Positions 33,277-41,290 of a stretch of DNA of 64,000 nt are shown in pieces (position 1 is the stretch's first letter; each line of letters starts with the position of its first letter). This DNA is from Aggregatilineales bacterium (GTDB taxonomy: Bacteria > Chloroflexota > Anaerolineae > Aggregatilineales > Phototrophicaceae), in assembly GCA_030834905.1 (NCBI GenBank), contig JAUQWZ010000034.1, positions 372,001 to 436,000 on the forward strand. The letters run 5' to 3'. The notes under the pieces were generated by a model. It ran no database searches and had not been told where the DNA came from. It was given only the letters and a program-made list of their open reading frames with translations. A program made the translations under genes and the position numbers.

Positions 33277-33792
33277 ATGCGCCGCCTGATTACTCTTGTG
33301 CTCCTGCTGCTGTGCGCTGCCTGCGGTCAACAGGCGAACATCAGTGATTCGGTCGCGCTGGCAGATGCGACTTTTACGCAAAGCGCCCAACCCACCAGCG
33401 CCGTCTCGCCAACCAGTTCGCTGGTGACAGTCCTAGCCACATCCTTCGACAACGTCACGGTGCAGGATGGCATAACCCACCAGTTTTTGTCGGTCAGCGG
33501 CAGGATGATTACGCTGGGCAGCCAGCGCCTGCTGGCGTTTGAATACCGCGACAGCGCCAGCGCCGAGGCGGAAGCCCGCCGGTTCTCCAGAGATGGCGCC
33601 TGGATAGAACACAACGGCATCCCGACCCTGGTGAACTGGATCGCGACGCCGCACCTGTACCGCGATGAGTCGCTGCTGGTGATCTACGTGGGTGATGATG
33701 CCAGTACGCTCAATCTGCTGGACAGAGTCCTGGGGCGTGAATTCGCAGGCGGGGCAAATCCGTATGCCGTCGCCATGCAGGTCGAGCCGTAA
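33277..33792 (+). CDS. Putative lipoprotein
   Basis: From the ATG at 33277 (AAGGA eight bases upstream) the 172-residue product opens MRRLITLVLLLLCAACGQQ, a signal peptide with lipobox and Cys16. A Ser/Thr-rich linker follows, then a compact domain (TVQDGITHQFLSVSGRMITLGSQRLLAFEYRDSASAEAEARRFSRDG ... LLVIYVGDDASTLNLLDRVLG) that I cannot assign. It resembles small Chloroflexota lipoproteins of unknown role. Expected location: outer face of the membrane. The two upstream in-frame ATGs have no spaced ribosome site. Confidence 0.75.
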   Translation: MRRLITLVLLLLCAACGQQANISDSVALADATFTQSAQPTSAVSPTSSLVTVLATSFDNVTVQDGITHQFLSVSGRMITLGSQRLLAFEYRDSASAEAEARRFSRDGAWIEHNGIPTLVNWIATPHLYRDESLLVIYVGDDASTLNLLDRVLGREFAGGANPYAVAMQVEP

Positions 33793-33980
33793 GGTTGAAA
33801 TCCACAGGGTGATGTAGGGACACGATACCGTTCGCGCACAGCAACACGGGCAACGTACAGGAAAAGGTTGAAATTCACAGGGTGATGTAGGGACACGATA
33901 CCATCGTGTCCGGTCATGGATATTCGGACACGACAAAGCATACGCAGTATGCAGCATACGCAGTATGCACGTGTCCCTAC
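33791..33980. repeat. Composite GTAGGGACAC repeat region
   Basis: A 39-bp direct repeat (33791-33829 and 33864-33902, one mismatch) begins AAGGTTGAAAT and ends in GTAGGGACACGATACC. The second copy continues into a GGACACGAT-type palindrome, the tandem repeat at 33938-33969, and a closing GTGTCCCTAC at 33971-33980. It is the largest member of the GTAGGG family here. The first copy overlaps the last 2 bp of the lipoprotein gene. Confidence 0.8.
33938..33969 (+). repeat. Two tandem 16-bp palindromic units
   Basis: GCATACGCAGTATGCA occurs twice in direct succession (33938-33953, 33954-33969). Each unit contains GCATAC/GTATGC arms around GCA. The pair sits between the arms of a GTAGGG-type element. 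Confidence 0.85.
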
Positions 33981-33992
33981 GACAGCCGCTGT

Positions 33993-35069
33993 TTAACCCG
34001 CGCGTTCGAGGCTGCTGCAGTCCGGCTGCCCGGTGACAACACTGATGTTGAGCGTCCAGGTCGATTCAACCGCCGCGTCCTGCCAGTCGGCATACGCCAC
34101 TTCGCACTCGTACTGGCGATCTTCCACCTGAAGCACAAGAATATACGACTCGCTGCGCCCACCTTCGCGCTGGCAGCCCAGACAGGTGCCGCTGCGCTGG
34201 ATATTCGTTTGGGGCCAGATGGGAGCATCGCTCAGGCTCAACCCGGTGGCATCGACGGTGTTCACCTGAATCCATCGGTCAACCGTGAAGTAGCAGCGTT
34301 CATCGTAGACCGGCTCCTCGCGGTAGGTCGGGCTGCACACGCGCTGCTCGCGGAACGTGCCGTCTCCCTGATCCACACGCTCGATGTCGCAGGTTTCGCC
34401 ATCCTGCACGCGGCGGGTGGAACGCTGCTCGCGTCGGCTGGTCACGCTGTAGGCGTCGGACGGCATACCGTCACACCATGCCTGATCGCTCACCGGCTGG
34501 AATTCCTCGACAGCAATCGCCCGTTCCCATTCGTGACCGGCAACGTAGGCGGTTGACTCGCGCTTCCAGAACAGGGCAACCAGGATGCCAATAATCACCA
34601 GCGCGACGACGCCGAGGATAATGTACAGAGCGCGTCTGCTTTTATTCTCTCCGCCGGGAGTCACACCCACGCGCTTCATTTCGCTCTCAAACCGTTCCTG
34701 ATCGACGTTGCGTTCGGCGTCAGCTTCAAATTTCTCGCCTTCGCCCTTGCGCTGGCTGCCGATGGTCTGGGCGCGGGTGGCATTTTCCAGCGGCGCGCCG
34801 CACTGCTGGCAGAACTTCGAATCGCCAGCGTTAGGCGTGCTGCATGACGCGCAGATCAGGTCAGCGCCGCGCGAAACGTAGTTTTCAACAGCACGTTTCT
34901 CGTCATCGGATGGAAAACGGCGAGTATCGGGGTCCTGCGCCGCGCCGCAGTTGGGGCAGAACTTGTGGGACTTGGCGGGCAGGTTAGCGCTGCCGCAGAA
35001 CTTGCAGTCCCAGATCATTTCGTATATGCCCAGGTCTTCAACGCGGCGGTTGCGATTTGGGGGTGTCAA
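33993..35069 (-). CDS. Zinc-ribbon membrane protein
   Basis: The 358-residue protein has two zinc ribbons in the cytoplasm (WDCKFCGSANLPAKSHKFCPNCGAAQDP and LICASCSTPNAGDSKFCQQCGAPL), a charged linker, one membrane helix (ALYIILGVVALVIIGILVALFW) and an outer domain of about 190 residues with many Cys, Tyr and Trp (EERCYFTVDRWIQV-like, GTCLGCQREGGRSESYILVL). It could sense or scaffold; the function is unknown. The longest frame starts at TTG 35069 behind GGAG; the ATG for MIWDCKFCG is an alternative. The Fur-family gene diverges from it. Confidence 0.75.
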   Translation of the reverse strand: MTPPNRNRRVEDLGIYEMIWDCKFCGSANLPAKSHKFCPNCGAAQDPDTRRFPSDDEKRAVENYVSRGADLICASCSTPNAGDSKFCQQCGAPLENATRAQTIGSQRKGEGEKFEADAERNVDQERFESEMKRVGVTPGGENKSRRALYIILGVVALVIIGILVALFWKRESTAYVAGHEWERAIAVEEFQPVSDQAWCDGMPSDAYSVTSRREQRSTRRVQDGETCDIERVDQGDGTFREQRVCSPTYREEPVYDERCYFTVDRWIQVNTVDATGLSLSDAPIWPQTNIQRSGTCLGCQREGGRSESYILVLQVEDRQYECEVAYADWQDAAVESTWTLNISVVTGQPDCSSLERAG

Positions 35070-35174
35070 CGTCTGTCTCTCCGGTAGTTCAGTATTTTAC
35101 TGCCACGATCATAGCACGATTCTGGAGCGCTGGCAGGACTGGCATGTTGGTCATCCCATCCCGCGCCTGCGCCG

Positions 35175-35203
35175 TTCAAATACGCCGCCTGACAGGGTAC
35201 AAT
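35175..35203 (+). promoter_or_regulatory. Promoter of the Fur-family gene
   Basis: TTCAAA (35175-35180) and TACAAT (35198-35203) with a 17-bp spacer, about 40 bp before the ATG. Confidence 0.5.
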
Positions 35204-35242
35204 GGTCTTGAGAGGACGCTCAATTCTGAGCGAAGAAGGGTT

Positions 35243-35695
35243 ATGATCAGTAAGATAAACAGTCCCCGCGCGCAGCGCTTGCGCGATTCGGGCTATAAAC
35301 TCACCAGCGTGCGGCTGACAGTGTTAAAGCTGCTGGAAAGCGCAGGCGGACACATCACCTCAACCGAACTGCTGGAGCGCGTGAACGAGGTCGATCCATC
35401 CATCGGGCGCGCCAGCGTGTTTCGCTGTCTCGATCTGTTCACACGACTGTCAATTGTGCGTCCAACCTACATTGCCAGCAGCGTGACGCCAACCTATGTA
35501 CTGATGCCTGACGGACACCATCACCATGTCATCTGCACCAACTGCAACCGGGTGATCGAGTTTGAAGAATGCGATCTGGGCGAGCTTGCCGCCGATCTCG
35601 AACGCCGCCTCAACGTCCATCTGACCGGACACCTGCTGGAGTTCTACGGCTTATGCAGCGACTGCGCCACCGCACCCATAAAGGACGATGATTGA
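35243..35695 (+). CDS. Fur-family metalloregulator
   Basis: The 150-residue repressor has a winged-helix start (RLRDSGYKLTSVRLTVLKLLESAGGHITSTELLERVNEVDPSIGRASVFRCLDLF), the metal site MPDGHHHHVICTNCNRVIEF and a structural zinc pair completed by GLCSDC. It should bind DNA with Zn, Fe or Mn; sequence alone does not separate Zur, Fur or PerR. The ATG at 35243 follows AAGGG. Its TGA overlaps the TTG start of the next gene (TTGA), so regulator and glycosyltransferase are translationally coupled, an unusual partnership. Confidence 0.92.
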   Translation: MISKINSPRAQRLRDSGYKLTSVRLTVLKLLESAGGHITSTELLERVNEVDPSIGRASVFRCLDLFTRLSIVRPTYIASSVTPTYVLMPDGHHHHVICTNCNRVIEFEECDLGELAADLERRLNVHLTGHLLEFYGLCSDCATAPIKDDD

Positions 35696-36849
35696 GCCAA
35701 CTGCATGTCGCGCTCAACGGCTGGTTCTGGGATCAGCCAAACACAGGCAGCGGGCAGTACCTGCGCTATCTGCTGGCGGCGCTGAGCCGCGTCGCGCCTG
35801 AACTCAAGCTGACGCTCGTCCTGCCGCCGCGCCTGCCAGCAGCCGACGACGCGCCGCCGAATATCGATGTAGTGACCACGCGCGGGAGCAGCGGCAACCT
35901 CGGCAAAGTACTGTTCGAGCAGCGCGCCTTCCCGCAGATGGTCAGCCGCGTCAATGCCGACATCGCCCATGTGCCTTACTGGGGACCGCCGCTGTCATCG
36001 CCTGTCCCGCTGGTCACGTCGGTGCTGGATGTCATTCCGCTGGCGCTGCCAGAATATGCGTCGGGCTTCAAACAGCGCCTGTACACGTCGCTGGTCACCG
36101 CCGCCGCGCGCGGTTCAGCCCACATCATCACCATCAGCCAGGCGGCAAAAGACGACATCGTTAGACACATCGGCGTCCCCGCCGATACCATCACCGTCAC
36201 CCATCTCGCCGTGAACGAACACTATCACCCGCGCATGGGCGCGGAGCGTGACGCGGCTGTCCGCGAAAAGTACAACCTGCCGGAACGGTTCGTCTTCTAC
36301 ATCGGCGGCTTTGATGTCCGCAAACAGGTCAACCAGCTTCTGCTGGCATACAGCTACGTCGGTCCGGCGGAAGGCAGCGATCTGCCGCTGGTCATCGCTG
36401 GCGCGGAACCGGAATGGGGCACATCCGTCTTCCCCGACCTGCGCAAATATGCCGCCGACCTGAAGGTCACCGATTACGTCCGGTGGATCGGCAGAGTAGA
36501 TGAGGACGAGAAGCCGTCGCTGTACCGCCTCGCCGAAATATCGGTCTTTCCGAGCCGCTATGAAGGCTTTGGCTTGCCGGTGCTGGAAGCGATGGCAAGC
36601 GGCACGCCCGTCATCGCCAACCAGATTCCAGTCATCGAGGAGATCGTCGGCGACGCCGCCTATCTGGTCGAAAACGGCAACGCTCGCAAGATGGCGGGCG
36701 CCCTCCTCGCCCTGCTCGGCGATCCGTCCCTGCGCGAGACGATTAGCTCGCGGGGGCTGGCGCGCGCGACCCACTTTAGCTGGCGCAAGACCGCCCGCGA
36801 AACACTGACGGTTTACGAGCAGGTGAACAGGATGAGGACGAAGTACTGA
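35692..36849 (+). CDS. Family 4 glycosyltransferase
   Basis: The 385-residue GT-B enzyme shows the usual marks: LNGWFWDQPNTGSGQYLRYLLAAL at the start, RFVFYIGGFDVRKQVNQLLLAYSYV opening the second domain, and EISVFPSRYEGFGLPVLEAMASGTPVIAN with the EX7E nucleotide-sugar motif. It transfers a sugar from a nucleotide donor, retaining the anomer, probably in surface-glycan synthesis. The start is TTG at 35692 with AAGGA upstream, overlapping the fur-type stop. Confidence 0.92.
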   Translation: MSQLHVALNGWFWDQPNTGSGQYLRYLLAALSRVAPELKLTLVLPPRLPAADDAPPNIDVVTTRGSSGNLGKVLFEQRAFPQMVSRVNADIAHVPYWGPPLSSPVPLVTSVLDVIPLALPEYASGFKQRLYTSLVTAAARGSAHIITISQAAKDDIVRHIGVPADTITVTHLAVNEHYHPRMGAERDAAVREKYNLPERFVFYIGGFDVRKQVNQLLLAYSYVGPAEGSDLPLVIAGAEPEWGTSVFPDLRKYAADLKVTDYVRWIGRVDEDEKPSLYRLAEISVFPSRYEGFGLPVLEAMASGTPVIANQIPVIEEIVGDAAYLVENGNARKMAGALLALLGDPSLRETISSRGLARATHFSWRKTARETLTVYEQVNRMRTKY

Positions 36850-36867
36850 ATCCGAGAGGAAACCAGC

Positions 36868-36964
36868 ATGGATCACAGCGCGCTCATTCTGCCTGACTGT
36901 CTCGAAACTGAACGGCACGTTCAGCGGCGACTACATCTACGGCTTGCTGCGCTCGGAATTATGA
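36868..36964 (+). pseudogene. Remnant of a GNAT acetyltransferase gene with internal deletion
   Basis: After a good ribosome site (GAGAGGA) the frame reads MDHSALILPDCLETERH, the usual start of a RimJ/RimL-type acetyltransferase. A few bases later, in another frame, comes GTFSGDYIYGLLRSEL and a stop, the usual end of the same family. About 150 codons between are missing. Both ends are recognisable only by resemblance to family members. Confidence 0.6.
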
Positions 36965-36984
36965 GAGCGATCCACAAACTGCCC

Positions 36985-37013
36985 TTCAGACTTGACCCAT
37001 CAGCGTTTACAAT
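36985..37013 (+). promoter_or_regulatory. Promoter of the dus gene
   Basis: TTCAGA (36985-36990) and TACAAT (37008-37013), spacer 17 bp, 34 bp before the ATG. Confidence 0.45.
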
Positions 37014-37046
37014 GGGGACATTCCGACGGCAAATCTGAATGCGCGC

Positions 37047-38069
37047 ATGAACGCGATTGTATCTCCAGCTGACCTGAAACCGATCAATATTGGCGGCGTG
37101 ATCGTCGATACGCCGCTGACGCTTGCGCCGATGGCGGGACAGACCAACCACGCCTTCCGGGCGCTGTGCCGCGAAATGGGCGACTGCGGGCTGGTGTGTA
37201 CCGAACTGCTGAGCAGCCACGCCATTCACCTCAAAAATTCGCGCACCGAAGCGTATTATGACTGGACGGACGACGAGCGTCCGTTTGCGGTGCAGTTGTT
37301 CGGCAGCGATCCGGCTATCATGGCGGACGCCGCGCGGGCGGTAGTGGCGCTGGGCGCGAATATCGTGGACATCAACATGGGCTGCTGGGTGCCAAAAATC
37401 GCCGGTAAAGGCGCGGGCGCGGCGCTGCTGCGGGACGTGTGTACGGCGACGACAGTGGTTCAGGCGGTGGTCAACGCGGTCGATGTGCCGGTCACGGTTA
37501 AAGTGCGCAGCGGCTGGGATGCAGACACGATCACGGCGATTGAGTTCGCGCAGGCAGCGGAGAAAGCGGGTGTGGCTGCCATTGCCGTTCACGCGCGCAC
37601 CGCATCGCAGGGCTTTACCGGCGAGCCGGACTGGGACATCATCCGGCAGGTGAAGCAGGCAGTAACGCGCATTCCCGTCATCGGCAACGGCGACGTGCGC
37701 ACAGCCGACGATGCCCGGCGGATGCTGGAACAGACCGGCTGTGATGGCGTCATGATCGGGCGCGGCGCGCTGGGTCGCCCGTGGATATTTCATCACATTG
37801 CCCGGACGCTGCGCGCCGGCGAAGTGTCCCCCGAACCGACTCCCCAGGAGAAAGCGGCGATGGCGCTGCGCCACGCCCAACTGGCGGTGCAAACCACCCG
37901 CGTCAACGAGCGCCACACGGTGCGCGAACTGCGCGGTCAGCTCACCAAATACGCGCTCGGCGTGCCGGGTGCTGCCCGGATGCGCGACCAGCTTGTACGC
38001 GCCGAAACGCTGGCGGATATAGAAGCCACGCTGATTCCGGTTGCCGAAGGCAGACTCGAAGTCGCCTGA
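37047..38069 (+). CDS. dus: tRNA-dihydrouridine synthase (DusB-like)
   Basis: The enzyme reduces uridines in tRNA D-loops with FMN and NADPH. The 340-residue protein has the flavin-binding start LTLAPMAGQTNHAFRALCREMG, the catalytic Cys113 in DINMGCWVPKIAGKGAGAALL, VTVKVRSGWD, AIAVHARTASQGFTGEPDWDII and GNGDVRTADDARRML, then GVMIGRGALGRPWIF. The residue after the catalytic Cys is Trp, where nearly all relatives have Pro. The ATG has no strong ribosome site; the promoter lies at 36985-37013. Confidence 0.93.
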   Translation: MNAIVSPADLKPINIGGVIVDTPLTLAPMAGQTNHAFRALCREMGDCGLVCTELLSSHAIHLKNSRTEAYYDWTDDERPFAVQLFGSDPAIMADAARAVVALGANIVDINMGCWVPKIAGKGAGAALLRDVCTATTVVQAVVNAVDVPVTVKVRSGWDADTITAIEFAQAAEKAGVAAIAVHARTASQGFTGEPDWDIIRQVKQAVTRIPVIGNGDVRTADDARRMLEQTGCDGVMIGRGALGRPWIFHHIARTLRAGEVSPEPTPQEKAAMALRHAQLAVQTTRVNERHTVRELRGQLTKYALGVPGAARMRDQLVRAETLADIEATLIPVAEGRLEVA

Positions 38070-38085
38070 GCGCTGTCAGCCGCCA

Positions 38086-38913
38086 TTAATCATCATCCTC
38101 TTCCGCTTCCGGGTCGTCATCGTCTGAGCTTCCGCCTCTGCCTCTGCCGCGACCTCTGCCCCGACCACTGTCATCGTCGTCTGGCTCCAAATCGGCTGCG
38201 ATTTCCGGCGTCATGACCGGCTCCTGCGCCTCAGGTGTTACGACCGGTCGATCAGCCATTTCCGGGGTTTCGACTGGCTCTGAGGTTGAGTCGGGCGTCT
38301 CCTCGACTTCGGGCGTCACGGCGGGCGTCATTTCACCCGTCGCTTCGGGCGTGAGTTCGGGCGTCGCCGCCGGGGGATCCTGTGAACCCGACGACAAGAC
38401 CGGCATCACGTCATAGCGCACCAGATAGGTGATCACGCCAAAAGCAGCCGTGACCAACCACAAGGTCAGCGTCAGGCGCATGATGGGCTTGGCATTGCTG
38501 AACCAGTAGCGTTCAAGCTGGTTTCCCGTCTCGCCGCGCCGCTTCGCCGCCGCTACCTGGGTGTCTTCACGCAGCATCCGGTAGATGATATAAGTCGCCA
38601 GAATCTGCGCGGGCAGCCCAAACAAGCCGTGAATGGTGGGGATGAGATAGCGCATGTTGTCCGGCTGCTCAAGGACGTGGTCATCAATATCGGAAGCGTA
38701 GGCGACCACCATCAGAAACAGGATGAGCGCCCAGTTGACGACGGTGATGAGAATCATCAGCCATTTGTGGTGAGGACGATGCTTACCGCGCCGGGCGAGC
38801 CACAACCCGATCACTATTCCGGGGACGATCAGCAGAATGTAGGCAAGCAGACTGAGGTCTGACATCAGGCTCGCGCCTGTGCCGAGAAAGCCGGGCTGAA
38901 ACCGAGGGTCCAT
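38086..38913 (-). CDS. DUF420-like multi-pass membrane protein with charged tail
   Basis: The 275-residue protein has five hydrophobic segments in its first 170 residues with conserved histidines (HRPHHKW, TIHGLFGLPAQILATYIIY), as in the DUF420 family, relatives of cytochrome-oxidase assembly membrane proteins. The last 100 residues are disordered: Pro/Thr/Glu repeats, then DDDD, a run of Gly-Arg repeats and a very acidic end. The tail has no known parallel that I can name. It is the last gene of a minus-strand run including a Tat-like protein. Confidence 0.7.
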   Translation of the reverse strand: MDPRFQPGFLGTGASLMSDLSLLAYILLIVPGIVIGLWLARRGKHRPHHKWLMILITVVNWALILFLMVVAYASDIDDHVLEQPDNMRYLIPTIHGLFGLPAQILATYIIYRMLREDTQVAAAKRRGETGNQLERYWFSNAKPIMRLTLTLWLVTAAFGVITYLVRYDVMPVLSSGSQDPPAATPELTPEATGEMTPAVTPEVEETPDSTSEPVETPEMADRPVVTPEAQEPVMTPEIAADLEPDDDDSGRGRGRGRGRGGSSDDDDPEAEEDDD

Positions 38914-39006
38914 AGGTAGACTCCGTACCGTCGTGGAAAGGACGTGCGAAGTTCAGTCTACAATGGTTTTTTGGTTTATCGCCAACAATGTCCGGACTCT
39001 GGGCGG

Positions 39007-39552
39007 TTAGCCTTCGGCGCTGCCGCCCCAGGTGCCAAAACCGGTCTGTTCAGCGGGCGGCTCAGGCGGGCGATCATTCGACGTTTCCACCGGCGGTTCC
39101 GGCGCAGCGCTGCTCGCGGCGGGCGCCGCAGCAGATGGTCTGGTCGCGGGATAATTTGCGGCGGGCGCGGCGGTAGATGGTTTGGTCACGGGTTTATTCA
39201 GGGTGCGCGGCAGTTTCAGATTTTCATTCACCGGCTCAAGCTCGCTTTTTACTCCATCAAGTGTTTCGCGCACCGGCTGAGTCACCGGGCTGAAGGCTTT
39301 GGAGATTTCGCGGGATACGTCGCGCTGGATCGATCCGCGCGTCACCGGTTTGGTCGGCACTTTCACATCGACGCCAGCGTCGTCAAATTCCTTCTGAAGC
39401 ATCTGCGCCGTCTCCGCCCACATCTTGCGCAGCATCGAGACGTATTTCCCCAACGTGTACGACCACTGGATCATGCGCTTTGGACCGGCGACGACCAGCA
39501 TAATGACGAGGATTGCGACGAGTTCCCACCCGCCAATTCCGAGGATATCCAT
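39007..39552 (-). CDS. TatA/TatB-like twin-arginine translocase component
   Basis: The 181-residue protein begins MDILGIGGWELVAILVIMLVVAGPKRMIQWSYTLGKYV: a short membrane helix, the Gly-Pro hinge and an amphipathic helix, as in TatA/TatB. The length and the Pro/Ala-rich tail (PSTAAPAANYPATRP) fit TatB better than TatA. Tat exports folded proteins. No tatC gene lies nearby, so the translocase core must be elsewhere. Confidence 0.8.
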   Translation of the reverse strand: MDILGIGGWELVAILVIMLVVAGPKRMIQWSYTLGKYVSMLRKMWAETAQMLQKEFDDAGVDVKVPTKPVTRGSIQRDVSREISKAFSPVTQPVRETLDGVKSELEPVNENLKLPRTLNKPVTKPSTAAPAANYPATRPSAAAPAASSAAPEPPVETSNDRPPEPPAEQTGFGTWGGSAEG

Positions 39553-39689
39553 AGCAGCAAACAGCCTTTTTCAACCCGCACCATTAGTTTACCACAAAGC
39601 GCCGCCTGAGATGGATAGCCTACCCGCCGGGGGAAGCACAAATGCCGCCGCATGTAATACGATTTAGGTGATCACCCGCGCGGCTGGGT

Positions 39690-40259
39690 TCAGCCGGGCG
39701 GAAACCGGGCGAACACCAGCGTGTCGGTCAGTTCGCCGCTGCTGCTGCGGCGGTGACTGCGCAGCCGCGCTTCCAGGACGAAGCCCGCCCGTTTGGCAAC
39801 TGCGGCGCTGGCGTGGTTTGCCAGGTCGCAGCGAATTTCGAGCCGGACTGCCCGCAGCGACTCAAAGGCAAACTGGGCAATCCCGTTGACGGCTTCGGTC
39901 ATGTAGCCCTGCCCTTCGCAGCTTGCGCGCAGCCAGTAGCCGATCTCAAAACGCGGCACTGACCAGTCGATAGAATGCAAGCCGCTGGCACCGACGAAGC
40001 TGCCATCGGCTTTGTCAAACAGGTACATCGGCAGTTCTTCACGGGTGCGAAAACGCGCCGCCCCCTCGCGCGAGACGGTTTCCGATTCGGCAATTGTCGG
40101 CATACGCCGCGCCCAATCCATCCAGCGGTGCAGCTTTTCGAACGACTCCTGGACAGCCGTATTGACGATCAAACCGTCGCCGGAGCGCGGCGCGCGGATG
40201 AGCAGGCGTTTCGTCTCAAAATGATCGGCAAATGGGGGCATCAGGGGCCTTACGCTCAC
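39690..40259 (-). CDS. GNAT-family N-acetyltransferase (RimJ/RimL-like)
   Basis: A 189-residue paralogue of 13581-14153: FETKRLLIRAPRSGDGLIVNTAV, LHSIDWSVPRFEIGYWL, CEGQGYMTEAVNGIAQFAF and VRLEIRCDLANHASAAVAKRAGFVLEARL. These are the RimJ/RimL acetyl-CoA-binding and C-terminal motifs. The substrate is unknown. Confidence 0.88.
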   Translation of the reverse strand: MSVRPLMPPFADHFETKRLLIRAPRSGDGLIVNTAVQESFEKLHRWMDWARRMPTIAESETVSREGAARFRTREELPMYLFDKADGSFVGASGLHSIDWSVPRFEIGYWLRASCEGQGYMTEAVNGIAQFAFESLRAVRLEIRCDLANHASAAVAKRAGFVLEARLRSHRRSSSGELTDTLVFARFPPG

Positions 40260-40338
40260 CGCGAGAGTGCTTTCGTCGCTAAACCAACTGCCCTCAATAT
40301 AGCACTCTTTTAACCGCCGGAAAGATACAACTACCGCT

Positions 40339-41112
40339 TCAAAAGGCAGGATTCAGCAGTTGACGCAGCCGTTCGACGGCGTCCGCCCGGTCAAGCACTC
40401 CCGGACTGGCGAATACGGCATCCGGTCGCAGCCGCGCCGCCGCATTTGTGTCGTCAAAATCAAGCAGCGACTCCGCGATGACCACATGAATGTGCGGGGG
40501 AATGGAATGGCGAAGCTGCGACAGGGCGGGTAGTTCCATGCCGTTAACAGCGACCGCCACCGCCTGCGGGCTAATCGGCACGACCTGCGCCAGTTGTTCG
40601 GCGGACGACGCCTGTACGATGGCAGTCATGCGGTTGCGTTGGGTCGCGCTCACCAGCGCTCGCAGGCAGCCGGGGTCGAGCAAATCGGCGTACAGCACCA
40701 GACCGGCAGCGCCCGCCGCACGCAGCTCGACGACCTGATACTCATCAAAGATATAGTCCTGGCTGATCAGCGGCGCGCTGACGGCGCGGGCGACCAGCGC
40801 AAAGTCGTTCAAGCCGCGGTCGTACACCTGATCGTCCGTGAACAGCGCCAGCGTATCGACCCCCGCCCGCAGCAGGCGCAGCGCCGAAGCCACCGGATCA
40901 TAAGCACTTCCGGCGCTGCCACGGCAGATCTGCCCGATGATGGTGGTCACCACGCCGCCGGTCACGGTGCTGAGGACAGGCAGAGGGCGTTTCTGCAAGC
41001 TCGCCAGCGCGCGAATCGCTTCTATGGGAACTTTGGCTTTTCGGGCGGCGAGCGCCTGCCGTTTGGCAGCCAGTACAACTTCCGGGTTCATAGCTTCGTC
41101 GCATTCGATCAA
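40339..41112 (-). CDS. Degenerate indole-3-glycerol-phosphate synthase paralogue
   Basis: The 257 residues follow the TrpC barrel: AYDPVASALRLLRAGVDTLALFTDDQVYDRGLNDFALVARAVSAPLISQDYIFDEYQVVELRAAGAAGLVLYADLL. The catalytic positions are changed: EIKR-type becomes QICR (Gln61, Cys63), RKDF becomes SQDY (Gln118) and the EVH glutamate becomes Gln167. Asn190 and the ES pair (214-215) remain. It probably lacks synthase activity and may bind a phosphorylated ligand. No other trp genes are nearby. The start is TTG at 41112 behind GAGGG; the ATG at 41091 is an alternative. Confidence 0.8.
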   Translation of the reverse strand: MIECDEAMNPEVVLAAKRQALAARKAKVPIEAIRALASLQKRPLPVLSTVTGGVVTTIIGQICRGSAGSAYDPVASALRLLRAGVDTLALFTDDQVYDRGLNDFALVARAVSAPLISQDYIFDEYQVVELRAAGAAGLVLYADLLDPGCLRALVSATQRNRMTAIVQASSAEQLAQVVPISPQAVAVAVNGMELPALSQLRHSIPPHIHVVIAESLLDFDDTNAAARLRPDAVFASPGVLDRADAVERLRQLLNPAF

Positions 41113-41227
41113 TCAAACCCTCACTCCATTTCATACCAGAATTCACTTTCGCGCAATTGCCGCGCGCTGAAAATTCTGTGAAGATGGGCGTGGTATCGTG
41201 TCATATCGGCGTTCGACTGGCGGCGGG

Positions 41228-41258
41228 TTGCAGTGCATCTGCGGAATGATGCTATAAT
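41228..41258 (+). promoter_or_regulatory. Promoter of gatC
   Basis: TTGCAG (41228-41233), a 19-bp spacer and a perfect TATAAT (41253-41258). Transcription from about 41265 fits a start at 41291 or 41297 with AAGGGA at 41283-41288. Confidence 0.5.
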
Positions 41259-41290
41259 TTCAGGTGAACCAGCCCACACTACAAGGGAAT

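Noticed and set aside
33938..33969. Tandem 16-bp repeats as a possible CRISPR array
   Set aside because: There are only two units, directly adjacent, with no spacers and no cas genes nearby.
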